A stretch of DNA of 64,000 nucleotides from Mycobacterium sp. (GCF_019247615.1 NZ_JAFBAT010000192.1:1-64000), one strand, 5' to 3'; counted from the first letter of the stretch, positions 18,437-31,078 are shown. Translations and numbers: made by a program. Notes: generated by a model not told the origin, from the sequence alone.

Positions 18437-20845
18437 TCAGATCGGCGGCCTCGCTCGGCCCTGCATCGCCTCCCAGACCCGGGATGGCGTCAGGGGCATG
18501 TCGACGTGCCGAATCCCCAACGGGCCCAATGCATCCACCACCGCGTTGACCACCGCCGGCGGCGATCCCACGGTGGCCGATTCGCCGATGCCCTTGGCGC
18601 CGATGGGGTGGTGTGGCGACGGCGTCACCGTGTACCCCGTCTCCAGGCGCGGCACCTCCATCGCGGTCGGGATCAGGTAGTCCATCAACGACCCGCCCAG
18701 GCAGTTGCCTTCCTCGTCGAAGGCGATCATCTCCATCAGCGCCATCCCGATGCCGTCGACGATGCCCCCGTGCACCTGGCCCTCGATGATCATCGGGTTG
18801 ATGCGGGTGCCGCAGTCGTCGACCGCCAGGAAGCGCCGCACCTTGACCACCGCGGTGCGCGGATCGACGTCCACCACGCAGAAATACGCACCGTAGGGGT
18901 AGGTAAGATTTTCCGGGTTGTAGCAGACCTGGGCGTCCAGGCCGCCCTCGATGCCGTCGGGCAGCTCGCCGGCACCGTGCGCGCGCATCGCGACGTCCTG
19001 GATCGTCACCGACGCCGACGGGTCACCCTTGACCCTGAATGTGCCCTTCTCCCATTCCAAGTCGGCCACCGAGACCTCGAGCATGCCCGAGGCGATGATC
19101 TTTGCCTTGTCCCGGACCTTGCGGGCGACCAGTGCCGCCGCGCCGCCGGACACCGGCGTGGACCGACTGCCGTAGGTGCCCAGCCCGAACGGCGTCTGGT
19201 CGGTGTCGCCGTGCACCACCTCGATGTCGTCGGGCGGGATGCCCAGCTCCTCGGCGACAATTTGGGCGAACGTCGTCTCGTGTCCCTGACCCTGCGTTTG
19301 AACCGACAGCCGCACAACGGCTTTGCCCGTCGGGTGCACGCGCAGCTCACACCCGTCGGCCATACCGAGACCGAGGATGTCCATGTCCTTGCGCGGGCCA
19401 GCGCCGACGGCTTCCGTAAAGAACGACATGCCGATGCCCATCAGCTCGCCGCGGGCCCTCCGCTCCTTCTGCTCGGCGCGCAGCGCGTCGTAGCCGATCA
19501 TGTCCATGGCCTTGCGCATGGTGGCCTCGTAATCACCCGAGTCGTACACCCAGCCGGTCTTGCTGTGGTACGGAAACTGCTCGGGCCGCAGCAGGTTTCG
19601 CAACCGCAGCTCGGCCGGATCCATCTGGAGCTCGAAGGCCAGGCAGTCCACCAGTCGTTCGACGAAGTACACCGCCTCGGTGATCCGGAACGAACACGCG
19701 TAGGCCACGCCGCCCGGAGCCTTGTTCGTGTACACCGCGGTCATGTGGCAATACGCGGCCTCCAGGTCGTAGCTGCCCGTGAACACCCCGAAGAAGCCGG
19801 CCGGGTACTTCGTCGGCGCCGCCTGACCGTTGAACGCGCCATGATCGGCCAGGACGTTGGACCGGATGGCCAGGATCTTCCCGTCGTCGGTGGCGGCGAT
19901 CTCGCCGACCATGATGTAGTCGCGCGCGAAGCTGGTGGCCGTCAGGTTCTCGCTGCGGTCCTCCATCCATTTGACCGGCTTACCCAGCAGCAGCGAGCCG
20001 ACGATCGCGCACACGTAGCCGGGGTAGATCGGCACCTTGTTGCCGAAACCGCCGCCGATATCAGGCGAGACGACGCGGATCTTGTGTTCGGGAAGACCGG
20101 CGACCAACGCGTACAGGGTGCGGTGCGCGTGCGGAGCCTGGGAGGTGGTCCACAGCGTCAGCTTGCCGGTCACCGGATCCAGATCGGCCACGGCGCCGCA
20201 GGTCTCCATCGGCGCGGGATGCACCCGGGGGTACACGATCTCCTGCTTGACGACGACGTCGGCGTGCGCGAACGCCGCCTCCGTGGCGGCCGCGTCACCG
20301 GTCTCCCAGTCGAAGATGTGGTTGTCGGTCTTGCCGTCGAGGTCGGTGCGGATCACCGGCGCCGACGGATCGAGCGCCATGCGGGCATCGACGACCGGGT
20401 CCAGCGGGTCGTAGTCGACGTCGATCAGCTCCAGTGCGTCCCGGGCCGAATACCGGTCCTCGGCAACGACGAACGCCACCTCCTGTCCCTGGAAGCGCAC
20501 CTTATCGGTGGCGAGCACCGCCTGCACGTCGTTGGACAGCGTCGGCATCCACGCCAGGCCCTTCTCGGCCAGGTCCGCGCCCGTCACGACCGCCTTGACC
20601 TTTGGATGGGCAAGGGCCGCGGTCACATCGATGCCGGCGATGAGGGCGTGCGCGTACGGCGAGCGCAGAATCGCCAAATGCAGCATGCCGGGCAGGACGA
20701 TGTCATCGACGTAAGTGCCCCGCCCGCGGATGAACCGGGGATCCTCCTTGCGGAGCATCCGCCCATGGCCGCAAGGCTTTTGGTCGTTGTCCGCGGTGTC
20801 TTCCGGTGAGGGCGGGCTGGACGCCCCTTCCTTGAACGTCGTCAT
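18437..20845 (-). CDS. coxL: Aerobic carbon monoxide dehydrogenase (form I) large Mo-binding subunit
   Basis: Form I loop AYACSFR (19685-19705); GRGTYVDDIVLPGMLHLAILRSPYAHA; IGAKGIGESATVGSPPAVVNAV. Confidence 0.93.
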   Translation of the reverse strand: MTTFKEGASSPPSPEDTADNDQKPCGHGRMLRKEDPRFIRGRGTYVDDIVLPGMLHLAILRSPYAHALIAGIDVTAALAHPKVKAVVTGADLAEKGLAWMPTLSNDVQAVLATDKVRFQGQEVAFVVAEDRYSARDALELIDVDYDPLDPVVDARMALDPSAPVIRTDLDGKTDNHIFDWETGDAAATEAAFAHADVVVKQEIVYPRVHPAPMETCGAVADLDPVTGKLTLWTTSQAPHAHRTLYALVAGLPEHKIRVVSPDIGGGFGNKVPIYPGYVCAIVGSLLLGKPVKWMEDRSENLTATSFARDYIMVGEIAATDDGKILAIRSNVLADHGAFNGQAAPTKYPAGFFGVFTGSYDLEAAYCHMTAVYTNKAPGGVAYACSFRITEAVYFVERLVDCLAFELQMDPAELRLRNLLRPEQFPYHSKTGWVYDSGDYEATMRKAMDMIGYDALRAEQKERRARGELMGIGMSFFTEAVGAGPRKDMDILGLGMADGCELRVHPTGKAVVRLSVQTQGQGHETTFAQIVAEELGIPPDDIEVVHGDTDQTPFGLGTYGSRSTPVSGGAAALVARKVRDKAKIIASGMLEVSVADLEWEKGTFRVKGDPSASVTIQDVAMRAHGAGELPDGIEGGLDAQVCYNPENLTYPYGAYFCVVDVDPRTAVVKVRRFLAVDDCGTRINPMIIEGQVHGGIVDGIGMALMEMIAFDEEGNCLGGSLMDYLIPTAMEVPRLETGYTVTPSPHHPIGAKGIGESATVGSPPAVVNAVVDALGPLGIRHVDMPLTPSRVWEAMQGRARPPI

Positions 20846-21321
20846 GACGTGGCCGCCTCTGTTGCGTGTTGTGCGGCCCATTGAATGGACCGCACGATGG
20901 TGGTGTATCCGGTGCACCGGCAGATCTGCCCGGAAATCGCCTCCCGGATGGTCTGCTCGTCGGGGTTGGGGTCGCGGTCCAGCAGGGCGCGGGCGGTGAT
21001 CATCATTCCCGGTGTGCAGAAGCCGCACTGCAGCCCGTGGCAGCGCATGAACCCTTCCTGGATCGGATCCAGGGTGCCGTCCGGTCCCGCCAACCCTTCT
21101 ACGGTCCGCACGCTGTGCCCGGACGCCATTACGGCCAGCATCGTGCAGGATTTCACCGGCACGCCGTCCACATCGACCACGCAGGTTCCGCAGTTGCTGG
21201 TGTCGCAACCCCAGTGGGTTCCGGTGAGCCGCAATTGATCTCGCAGGAAGTGCACCAGCAGCATCCGTGGTTCCACGTCGGCGGTCACCTGCTCGCCGTT
21301 GACGATCATGTTGACTTGCAT
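20842..21321 (-). CDS. coxS: CO dehydrogenase small [2Fe-2S] subunit
   Basis: HWGCDTSNCGTCVVDVDGVPVKSC...GLQCGFCTPGMMITARALL...GQICRCTGYTTIVRSI. Confidence 0.95.
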   Translation of the reverse strand: MQVNMIVNGEQVTADVEPRMLLVHFLRDQLRLTGTHWGCDTSNCGTCVVDVDGVPVKSCTMLAVMASGHSVRTVEGLAGPDGTLDPIQEGFMRCHGLQCGFCTPGMMITARALLDRDPNPDEQTIREAISGQICRCTGYTTIVRSIQWAAQHATEAATS

Positions 21322-21336
21322 GGCGCCTCTCCTTTC

Positions 21337-21386
21337 TGGTGGTGACCCGCTGCGCCCGGCTTCGCCGCGCTTGCGATCACCACTAG
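21337..21386. repeat. Dispersed palindromic repeat copy B
   Basis: TGGTGGTGACCCGCTGCGCCCGGCTTCGCCGCGCTTGCGATCACCACTAG; related to 1349-1395; supplies the TAG stop of coxM. Confidence 0.7.
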
Positions 21387-22261
21387 CTCCCTTGTTCGCG
21401 CACCCGTTCGGCGGCAGTGCGCAGGGTGCGGATGGTCAGCTCGGAGGCCAGGTGGCGCTTGTAGTCGGCGGTGCCGCGGACGTCGGTCACCGGCTCGCAG
21501 GCCGCGGCGGCGAGGTGGCCTGCCTCGGCGAACGTCTCGTCGGTGGCAGGCCGGCCCACCAGCGCCGCGGAAAGCTCGACCAGCGCGGCCCGGTCGGGGT
21601 TGACCGCGGTCAGGCCCACCCGCGCGGCCACAATGCCGGTGCCGTCGAGCGTGATGGCCGCCCCGGCGGCCGTCACCGCCCAGTCGCCGACCCGGCGCTC
21701 CACCTTGGCGTAGGCGCTGGAGGTGTTGAGCCGCACCGGGATTCGGGCCTCGACCAGGATCTCGTTGTGCGCCAGGGTGGTCTCGTACGGCCCGGCGACG
21801 AAATCGTCGATCGGTATTTCGCGCTCGCCCGCCGGTCCGCGGGCCAGGCACACCGCGTCCAGCACGGCGCAGACCGTGACCAGGTCCTCGGCGGGGTCCG
21901 CCTGGCACAGCGAGCCGCCGAGTGTGCCGCGATTGCGGACCACCGGGTCGGCGATCACGCGCTCGGCGTCGCGGAAGATCGGACAGACCGCGGCCAGGGT
22001 GTCGGACTCCAGGATCTCGCGGTGCCGCGTCATGGCGCCGATGCGCACCAGGGTCGGATCGGTGATGACGTATCCGAGTTCGGGTGCCAGGTCGTTGATG
22101 TCGACGAGGTATTCGGGGTTGGCGATGCGCAGTTTCATCATGGGCAGCAGGCTGTGCCCGCCGGCGATGACGCGCGCCCCCTCCCCCAGCCGGTCCAGCA
22201 GCCCAACGGCGTGGTCGACGCTGGTCGCACGTTCGTATTCGAAGGGGCCAGGTACTTGCAT
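21383..22261 (-). CDS. coxM: CO dehydrogenase medium FAD-binding subunit
   Basis: MQVPGPFEYERATSVDHAVGLLDRLGEGARVIAGGHSLLPMMKLRIANPEYLVDIND...VRNRGTLGGSLCQADPAEDL. Confidence 0.94.
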   Translation of the reverse strand: MQVPGPFEYERATSVDHAVGLLDRLGEGARVIAGGHSLLPMMKLRIANPEYLVDINDLAPELGYVITDPTLVRIGAMTRHREILESDTLAAVCPIFRDAERVIADPVVRNRGTLGGSLCQADPAEDLVTVCAVLDAVCLARGPAGEREIPIDDFVAGPYETTLAHNEILVEARIPVRLNTSSAYAKVERRVGDWAVTAAGAAITLDGTGIVAARVGLTAVNPDRAALVELSAALVGRPATDETFAEAGHLAAAACEPVTDVRGTADYKRHLASELTIRTLRTAAERVREQGS

Positions 22262-22292
22262 GGGAGCAGTGTGGTCGGCGTCACACTGTGCG

Positions 22293-23468
22293 TCAATGCC
22301 GAGTTAAGTGATCGCTGAACTTGCTCTCTACCTGCGGCTCCGGCGCGTCGTGGTGGATCCGTCCCGCTGTCTCGGCCAGCGGACGTCCCCCGCCGCCCCA
22401 GCGCTTGGCGATGATGTCCGCGGCGATCGACACGGCGGTCTCCTCCGGGGTGCGCGCGCCGAGGTCCAGTCCGATGGGGCTGGAAAGCCGGCCCAGCTCG
22501 GCATCGGTCAGCCCGGCGGCCCGCAGCCTGACCATCCGGTCGCCATGGGTGCGGCGCGATCCCATCGCGCCCACATATCCGACCCCCAGTCGCAGCGCCA
22601 CCTCGAGCACCGGTACGTCGAACTTCGGGTCGTGGGTGAGCACGCAGATCACCGTGTTCTCGTCGATGGCCCCGGCCTCCGCCTGGGCCGCGAGGTAGCG
22701 GTGGGGCCACTCGACGACGACCTCGTCGGCCGTCGGGAAGCGCACCGGCGTGGCGAAGACCGCGCGCGCGTCGCACACGGTCACCCGGTAGCCGAGGAAC
22801 GACCCCTGTCGCGCCAGGGCGGCGGCGAAGTCGATGGCACCGAACACCAACATGCGCGGGCGCGGCGCGTAGCTGGACACGAAGACCTCCATGCCTTCCC
22901 CGAGTCGCTGCCCGTCGGGTCCGTACTCGATGACTTCGCTGCGGCCCACGGCCAGCAGGCCGCGCGCGTCGTCGGCGACCGCGGCGTCGGCACGCGCGGC
23001 ACCCAGCGATCCCACCGTTGGTCTGTCGGGATTGGGCCGGATGACGAGCCGGCGGCCAACCCGGGACGCGTCGGCGTGGGCGATGACGGTCGCGATCGCC
23101 ACCGGGCGGTGCTCGTCGATGTCCTCGGCCAGCGCGCCGAGTTCGGGGAACGTCGCCTGCGAGATCGACTCGACGAAGACGTCGATGACGCCGCCGCACG
23201 TCAGGCCGACCGCGAAGGCGTCACCATCGCTGACCCCGTACCGTGCCAGCCTCGGCGAGCCGGTCTGGGCGACCTCGATGGCGAGTTCGTACACCGCACC
23301 CTCGACGCAACCACCCGACACCGAGCCGGTCACCGAACCATCCGGTGCCACCACCATCGACGCACCCGGCTGCCGGGGGGCGGACTTATAGGTTCGCACC
23401 ACCGTTGCCAGCGCCGCGATCTGACCGCCACGCCAGATCGACATCAGCTCGGCAAGCACGTCGCGCAC
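22293..23468 (-). CDS. XdhC family protein (Rv0376c-like)
   Basis: VRDVLAELMSIWRGGQIAALATVVRTYKSAPRQPGASMVVAPDGSVTGSVSGGCVEGAVYE; GTG at 23468 preferred over the upstream ATG 23492. Confidence 0.85.
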   Translation of the reverse strand: MRDVLAELMSIWRGGQIAALATVVRTYKSAPRQPGASMVVAPDGSVTGSVSGGCVEGAVYELAIEVAQTGSPRLARYGVSDGDAFAVGLTCGGVIDVFVESISQATFPELGALAEDIDEHRPVAIATVIAHADASRVGRRLVIRPNPDRPTVGSLGAARADAAVADDARGLLAVGRSEVIEYGPDGQRLGEGMEVFVSSYAPRPRMLVFGAIDFAAALARQGSFLGYRVTVCDARAVFATPVRFPTADEVVVEWPHRYLAAQAEAGAIDENTVICVLTHDPKFDVPVLEVALRLGVGYVGAMGSRRTHGDRMVRLRAAGLTDAELGRLSSPIGLDLGARTPEETAVSIAADIIAKRWGGGGRPLAETAGRIHHDAPEPQVESKFSDHLTRH

Positions 23469-23490
23469 CCATCCAACGTAGGCTCGTTTC

Positions 23491-24456
23491 ATGACCCCGG
23501 CTCAACTTCGGGCCTTTTCGGCGGTGGTTCGACTGGGCTCGGTGCGAGCCGCCGCGGCGGAGTTGGGGGTTTCCGACGCCGGAGTCTCGATGCTGGTGGC
23601 GTCGCTGCGCAAGGAACTGGACGACCCGCTGTTCACGCGGACGGGAGCCGGGCTGGCGTTCACCCCCGGCGGGCTCCGGCTGGCCAGCCGCGCGGTCGAA
23701 ATCCTGGGTCTGCAACAACAAACCGCGATCGAGGTGACCGAGGCCGCCCACGGGCGCCGGCTGCTGCGCATCGCCGCCTCCAGCGCGTTCGCCGAACACG
23801 CGGCGCCCGGCCTGATCGAGCTTTTCTCGTCGCGGGCGGACGACCTGTCGGTGGAGTTGAGCGTGCACCCGACGAGCCGGTTCCGTGACCTGATCTGCTC
23901 GCGCGCGGTCGACATCGCGATCGGCCCGGCGAGCGAGAGCTGCATCGCTGCGGACGAATCGATCTTCCTGCGGCCCTTTCTGAAATATCAGATCATCGCC
24001 GTTGCGGCGCCGAACAGCCCACTGGCCGCGGGCATTCCGACACCGGCGCTGCTGCGCCAGCAGCAGTGGATGCTTGGGCCGTCGGCGGGCAGTGTGGACG
24101 GTGAAATCGCAAACATGCTGCGGGACTTGGCTATTCCGGAGTCACAGCAACGGATCTTCCAAAGCGACGCCGCCGCGCTCGAGGAGGTCCAGCGCGTCGG
24201 CGGTGTCACGCTCACGATCGGTTTCGCTGTCGCCAAGGACCTCGCGGCGGGACGCTTGACGCACGTGACGGGTCCGCGGCTGGACAGGTCGGGCGAATGG
24301 TGCGCGGCGACGTTGGCGCCGGCGGCGCGCCAGCCCGCGGTGTCGGAACTGGTCCGCTTCATCACCACACCGCGGTGCACCCAGGCGATGATCCGCGGAT
24401 CCGGCGTCGGCGTGACCCGGTTTCGCCCCAAGGTGCACGTCACCCTCTGGAGCTGA
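23491..24456 (+). CDS. LysR-family transcriptional regulator (Rv0377-like)
   Basis: N-terminal HTH MTPAQLRAFSAVVRLGSVRAAAAELGVSDAGVSMLVASLRKELDDPLFTR. Confidence 0.9.
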   Translation: MTPAQLRAFSAVVRLGSVRAAAAELGVSDAGVSMLVASLRKELDDPLFTRTGAGLAFTPGGLRLASRAVEILGLQQQTAIEVTEAAHGRRLLRIAASSAFAEHAAPGLIELFSSRADDLSVELSVHPTSRFRDLICSRAVDIAIGPASESCIAADESIFLRPFLKYQIIAVAAPNSPLAAGIPTPALLRQQQWMLGPSAGSVDGEIANMLRDLAIPESQQRIFQSDAAALEEVQRVGGVTLTIGFAVAKDLAAGRLTHVTGPRLDRSGEWCAATLAPAARQPAVSELVRFITTPRCTQAMIRGSGVGVTRFRPKVHVTLWS

Positions 24457-24466
24457 CGCGCCGCGT

Positions 24467-25111
24467 TCACCACGCGCGGGACAGGTCTGCGTGCCGGCGG
24501 ATCCAGGCATGCATCGCGATCCCGGCGGCGACGCCGGCATTGATGCTGCGCGTCGAGCCGAACTGGGCGATCGACACCGTAAGCGCCGCGCCGGCCCGGA
24601 TGTCGCCGGTGATGCCGGGGCCCTCCTGACCGAACACCAGCAGGCAGTCCCGCGGCAGCGCCGTCTCCTCCAGCCGCGCCGCGCCCGGGACGTTGTCGAC
24701 GGCCACCACGGTCAGATCGGCCTCGGCCGCGAAGTCCAGCAGGTCCGCTGTGCCGTCGTGGTGGCACAGCCGCTGATAACGATCGGTCACCATGGCGCCG
24801 CGCCGATTCCACCGCCGCCGCCCGACGATGTGGACGGTGTGCACCGCGAAGGCGTTGGCGGTGCGCACCACGGAACCGATGTTCGCGTCGTGGCCGAAGT
24901 TCTCGATGGCCACGTGCAGCGGATGCCGACGTTGGTCGATGTCGGCGATGATCGCTTCCCGGGTCCAGTAGCGGTAGGCGTCGACGACGTTGCGAGTATC
25001 GCCCTCCCGCAACAGGTCTGGATCGTATCGCGGGTCATCGGGCGGGTCGCCCACCCACGGCCCGACGCCGCCCGCCGATATGCCCCATTCGGTGGGACCG
25101 GGTTCGCTCAT
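24467..25111 (-). CDS. SpoU/TrmH family RNA 2'-O-methyltransferase (Rv0380c-like)
   Basis: VAIENFGHDANIGSVVRTANAFAVHTVHIVGRR...LLVFGQEGPGITGDI...VSIAQFGSTRSINAGVAAGIAMH. Confidence 0.9.
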   Translation of the reverse strand: MSEPGPTEWGISAGGVGPWVGDPPDDPRYDPDLLREGDTRNVVDAYRYWTREAIIADIDQRRHPLHVAIENFGHDANIGSVVRTANAFAVHTVHIVGRRRWNRRGAMVTDRYQRLCHHDGTADLLDFAAEADLTVVAVDNVPGAARLEETALPRDCLLVFGQEGPGITGDIRAGAALTVSIAQFGSTRSINAGVAAGIAMHAWIRRHADLSRAW

Positions 25112-26007
25112 CGTTGCGTCCACACACCGGCGTGGGTGCCGTCGATGGCCACCGTCGCGTACAGCAACGCCTCGTTGATTTCCCCCTGGGTGCAAAGCGA
25201 GGCGTTGACGTGGACCGAGTCCAGCGCGGCATCGGGCAGGATCAGCACCGAGGACCCGTACGCCGCGCACGCCGGGTTCAATCCCCGGCCGGGCAGGGTC
25301 GGCGAGGCGAGCAGCATCATCGGGCCGCCCCGGGTGGCGGAGTCGTCGCGATAGCGGGCCGCGATCGCGTCGGCCTCCAGTCCTAACAGCATGTAGCCGT
25401 TGCCGGTGAATGCGGCGGGGTCGCCGAGCTGCGCCTTGGTCACCGGGGTGCCGTCGGCGCGCCACGCCGACAGGCTGACAGTCTTGACCACCAGGCCGGT
25501 GTCGTTGCCATTCGTCGGCGGCAATCCCACCGGAAACGCCGCCGGGTACGCCGCCGAGGTGTTCGGGATCCGGTCTCGGGGCGAATAGCCGTACACCCCG
25601 CGGACCTGACTTCGATCCTTAAGCGGCCCAAGGCAAACCGAGCCCGTGAGCCGGTCCGGCGGCGCCGACAACGGCGACCGAAGGTCGTGCAGGCCGGCGG
25701 TGGCGTTGTCGCAGCTGCCCAACCCGTTGGCCTCCAGGGGATGCGCCAGCGCGCCGTAGAGGCCGAAGCGGATGTCCTCGGGCTTGGCGTGCGGCGCCTT
25801 GGGATCCGCCGGGGACGCATCGACATCGATCAGCACGTAATCGCCGTCCCAGCGCAGATTCGACACCGCCATGTTCCAGCCGAGCAGCGCCAGCGATTCA
25901 CCGAGCCGCGCTCCCTGGGCACCGTAAGGCCGAACCGGATGGCCCGCGTCCGAGCACCCCACCAGGCAAGCCACCAGCCACAAGACCGGGACGATTACGC
26001 GGCGCAT
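25108..26007 (-). CDS. Lipoprotein, conserved (Rv0381c-like)
   Basis: MRRVIVPVLWLVACLVGCSDAG lipobox (LVGC); 299 aa. Confidence 0.8.
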   Translation of the reverse strand: MRRVIVPVLWLVACLVGCSDAGHPVRPYGAQGARLGESLALLGWNMAVSNLRWDGDYVLIDVDASPADPKAPHAKPEDIRFGLYGALAHPLEANGLGSCDNATAGLHDLRSPLSAPPDRLTGSVCLGPLKDRSQVRGVYGYSPRDRIPNTSAAYPAAFPVGLPPTNGNDTGLVVKTVSLSAWRADGTPVTKAQLGDPAAFTGNGYMLLGLEADAIAARYRDDSATRGGPMMLLASPTLPGRGLNPACAAYGSSVLILPDAALDSVHVNASLCTQGEINEALLYATVAIDGTHAGVWTQR

Positions 26008-26158
26008 GGCGTGCTTCAGCGGCCCGAATCCCGGTTACCGGGCCTTCGGGGCCTTCGGGGCCTTTGCCGCTGTGCGGCAGGCACCACCGAGGTCGGCCGC
26101 CGAAGATAGCGCCGAGGCATGTGGGACGATCGGTGCATCTGATAACCCCGCCGGCGGC

Positions 26159-26707
26159 CTAGCCCAGCCCCAGATCGGCAAGCCCCAGCAGGCTGCGGTA
26201 CGACAGCCCCTCCGCTTGAATGGCCTCGGCGGCGCCGGTGGCGCGGTCCACCACCGTGGCCACGCCGATCACATGTCCGCCGCCGTTTTGGACGGCACGC
26301 ACCGCCGTCAACGCCGATGTGCCCGTGGTGCTGGTGTCCTCGACCACCAGCGCCCGCTGACCGGCGACCTCGGATCCTTCGATAAGCCGTTGCAAGCCAT
26401 GGGTTTTCGCGGATTTACGCACGACGAACGCGTCGATCGGACGGCCCGGCGCATGCATGATGGCCGTCGCGACCGGGTCGGCCCCCAAGGTCAGGCCGCC
26501 GACCACCGCGTAATCCCAATCGCCGGTGAGTTCACGCATCAGCCTGCCGATCAACGCGGAGGCACGGTGATGCAGGGTCGCGCGGCGCAGGTCGACGTAG
26601 TAGTCGGCCTCCTTGCCGGACGACAGCGTGACGCGGCCGTGCACCACCGACAGGCGCCGCACCAGCTCGGCGAGCTCCTCGCGGGAGTCGCCTTCACCCA
26701 CGGCCAA
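26159..26707 (-). CDS. pyrE: Orotate phosphoribosyltransferase
   Basis: SSGKEADYYVDLRRATLHH...VVGGLTLGADPVATAI...ALVVEDTSTTGTSALTAVRAV (PRPP motif). Confidence 0.94.
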   Translation of the reverse strand: MAVGEGDSREELAELVRRLSVVHGRVTLSSGKEADYYVDLRRATLHHRASALIGRLMRELTGDWDYAVVGGLTLGADPVATAIMHAPGRPIDAFVVRKSAKTHGLQRLIEGSEVAGQRALVVEDTSTTGTSALTAVRAVQNGGGHVIGVATVVDRATGAAEAIQAEGLSYRSLLGLADLGLG

Positions 26708-27455
26708 CTCGTTTGGTCACTGCCCGCAGCAGGTCCCGGGGCATCATCCGCCCCGCGGTGACGATCCCCTTGTATTGCAGTCCCGGGATGCTGATCACCT
26801 TGCCGCGGGCGATATCGGCCAGGCTCTGCCTGACCACATCGTCGACCTCGAGCCACATAAACGATGGCAGGCCGGCCATGTCCATGCCTGCCCTGGTGTG
26901 AAATTCAGTGTGTACGAACCCCGGACACACCGCGTGCACACCGACGCCGGTCCCCTGCAAGTCGGCGGCCAAGCCCTCGCTGAACGAGATCACCCACGCC
27001 TTGGACGCCGAGTAGGTGGGCGCCCTCCCCCCGAGCAGCCCGGCAACGCTGGCGATGTTGATGACCGTCCCTTCGCCGGCGGCGAGCATCGCCGGCAGCG
27101 CGGCCCGGGTGAGGTGCATGACCGCCGTCACGTTGACGTCGAGCTGCGCCTGCAACACACCGGGATCGGCGGTCCAGAATTCAGCCGACGTGCCGAAGCC
27201 GGCGTTGTTCACGAGCACACGCACTCCGGCGGCCAGGCGGTCGGCGACCTTGCGACGGTCGGCTGCATCGGCCAGGTCCGCGGGCAGGACCTCGACCCTG
27301 CACGCCCGGCCCTCAAGCTCGGCGGCGAGCTTGGTCAACCGGTCGACGTCGCGGGCGACCAAAACCAGGTCATAGCCGTCGGCCGCGAAACGCCGTGCGT
27401 AGCCGGCACCAATCCCCGACGTAGGCCCGGTGATGAGGGCTACAGGGCGAGGCAT
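26694..27455 (-). CDS. Short-chain dehydrogenase/reductase
   Basis: ALITGPTSGIGAGYARRFAADGYDLVLVARD...LVNNAGFGTS...YSASKAWVISFSEGL. Confidence 0.93.
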   Translation of the reverse strand: MPRPVALITGPTSGIGAGYARRFAADGYDLVLVARDVDRLTKLAAELEGRACRVEVLPADLADAADRRKVADRLAAGVRVLVNNAGFGTSAEFWTADPGVLQAQLDVNVTAVMHLTRAALPAMLAAGEGTVINIASVAGLLGGRAPTYSASKAWVISFSEGLAADLQGTGVGVHAVCPGFVHTEFHTRAGMDMAGLPSFMWLEVDDVVRQSLADIARGKVISIPGLQYKGIVTAGRMMPRDLLRAVTKRVGRG

Positions 27456-28303
27456 CAGCGCTGGTAATTGCTGGCCTGACGGCCGTTGCGCCCAACTTGC
27501 GGCGGGCGACTCTGTTCCCGGCGCACCGGCTCGGGTGCGCGGCGCTCCGCCTGAATGTCCGGGCCGAGTAACCCGGCAACATCCTGCTGTGCGCGCCCGG
27601 GTGGCAACTCCACGCGACCCGCCGGCGCCAACGGCCGGCTAGGTGCGGCGTTGCGCAGCACCGACGGCGCACCCTCCTTTTGAAGGGTCTCCTCGGGCAC
27701 CGGCGGCAACACCCGCAGGAGGTCGTTGAACTGGCGCACGGTGCGCAGGCCCTCATCCCATTGGGCACGCGTGCTCGACACCGGCATGGCAACCAATGTC
27801 CAGTTCTGCTCGTTCCACATGATCTCGGCGGAGTCCGGCGCGGTGTGTGCGAACGTGACCATGCGGCGGTCGCAGGCCCGCCGGGCCGCGTCGAGATTGG
27901 TGGAGTACACCATGCGCGGCCCGATCGCCCCCAGCAACCAGATGTCGTTCTCCCGCGGTTCCTTCAGTCCCTTGAGCCGCAGGTCGACCACCACGTTGGT
28001 GCCCACCTTGCGGTGCAGCGCGATCACGGTGGCGACCTCCTCGAGGTCGAAGATGTAGACCGCCTCGCCGCGGATCTGGCCCAGCACGACGTTATGGGCG
28101 GGAACGTCGCCCACCGTCGAGATCACGCCGCGCTTCCAGCGCTTGAGGATGTCGGTGGATTCGCGTTCGTAATCGAATCCGTGCGAGCGCGCCCACGACT
28201 TTCGGCGCCTGCTGCGCCCGCGGCGGCGGTCGATATCCACGTACAGCAGCACCACCGCACCGACAAAGCACAGTGCGGACAGCGTGAACCAGAGCGGGAC
28301 CAT
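27455..28303 (-). CDS. Conserved membrane-anchored protein (Rv0383c-like)
   Basis: N-terminal TM MVPLWFTLSALCFVGAVVLLYVDIDRRRGR; position between the SDR and clpB. Confidence 0.75.
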   Translation of the reverse strand: MVPLWFTLSALCFVGAVVLLYVDIDRRRGRSRRRKSWARSHGFDYERESTDILKRWKRGVISTVGDVPAHNVVLGQIRGEAVYIFDLEEVATVIALHRKVGTNVVVDLRLKGLKEPRENDIWLLGAIGPRMVYSTNLDAARRACDRRMVTFAHTAPDSAEIMWNEQNWTLVAMPVSSTRAQWDEGLRTVRQFNDLLRVLPPVPEETLQKEGAPSVLRNAAPSRPLAPAGRVELPPGRAQQDVAGLLGPDIQAERRAPEPVRREQSRPPQVGRNGRQASNYQR

Positions 28304-28454
28304 TCCAGACAGGGTATCTGCTGTGGGGCCGGAATACAGAAACCGGCCAGGTCACAACCCCGTCACGGGTCGTCACGATCGCGAGCGCGCCGAACGTCGA
28401 CTTGCGGGGCGATTCCGGATGAAATGCCGACCACAGTCGACGTTGGATCCCGAC

Positions 28455-31013
<2,559 letters not shown>

Positions 31014-31078
31014 GAGACCTCCATTCGGTCAAAAAGGTGGGCGTTAAAATGCTTCTCGCGTTGTTCAACGCCGTCAAG

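Noticed and set aside
18437-21208. Long 923-aa reading of coxL including sequence opposite/over coxS
   Set aside because: N-terminal 121 residues are an out-of-frame reading of coxS; real start is ATG at 20845
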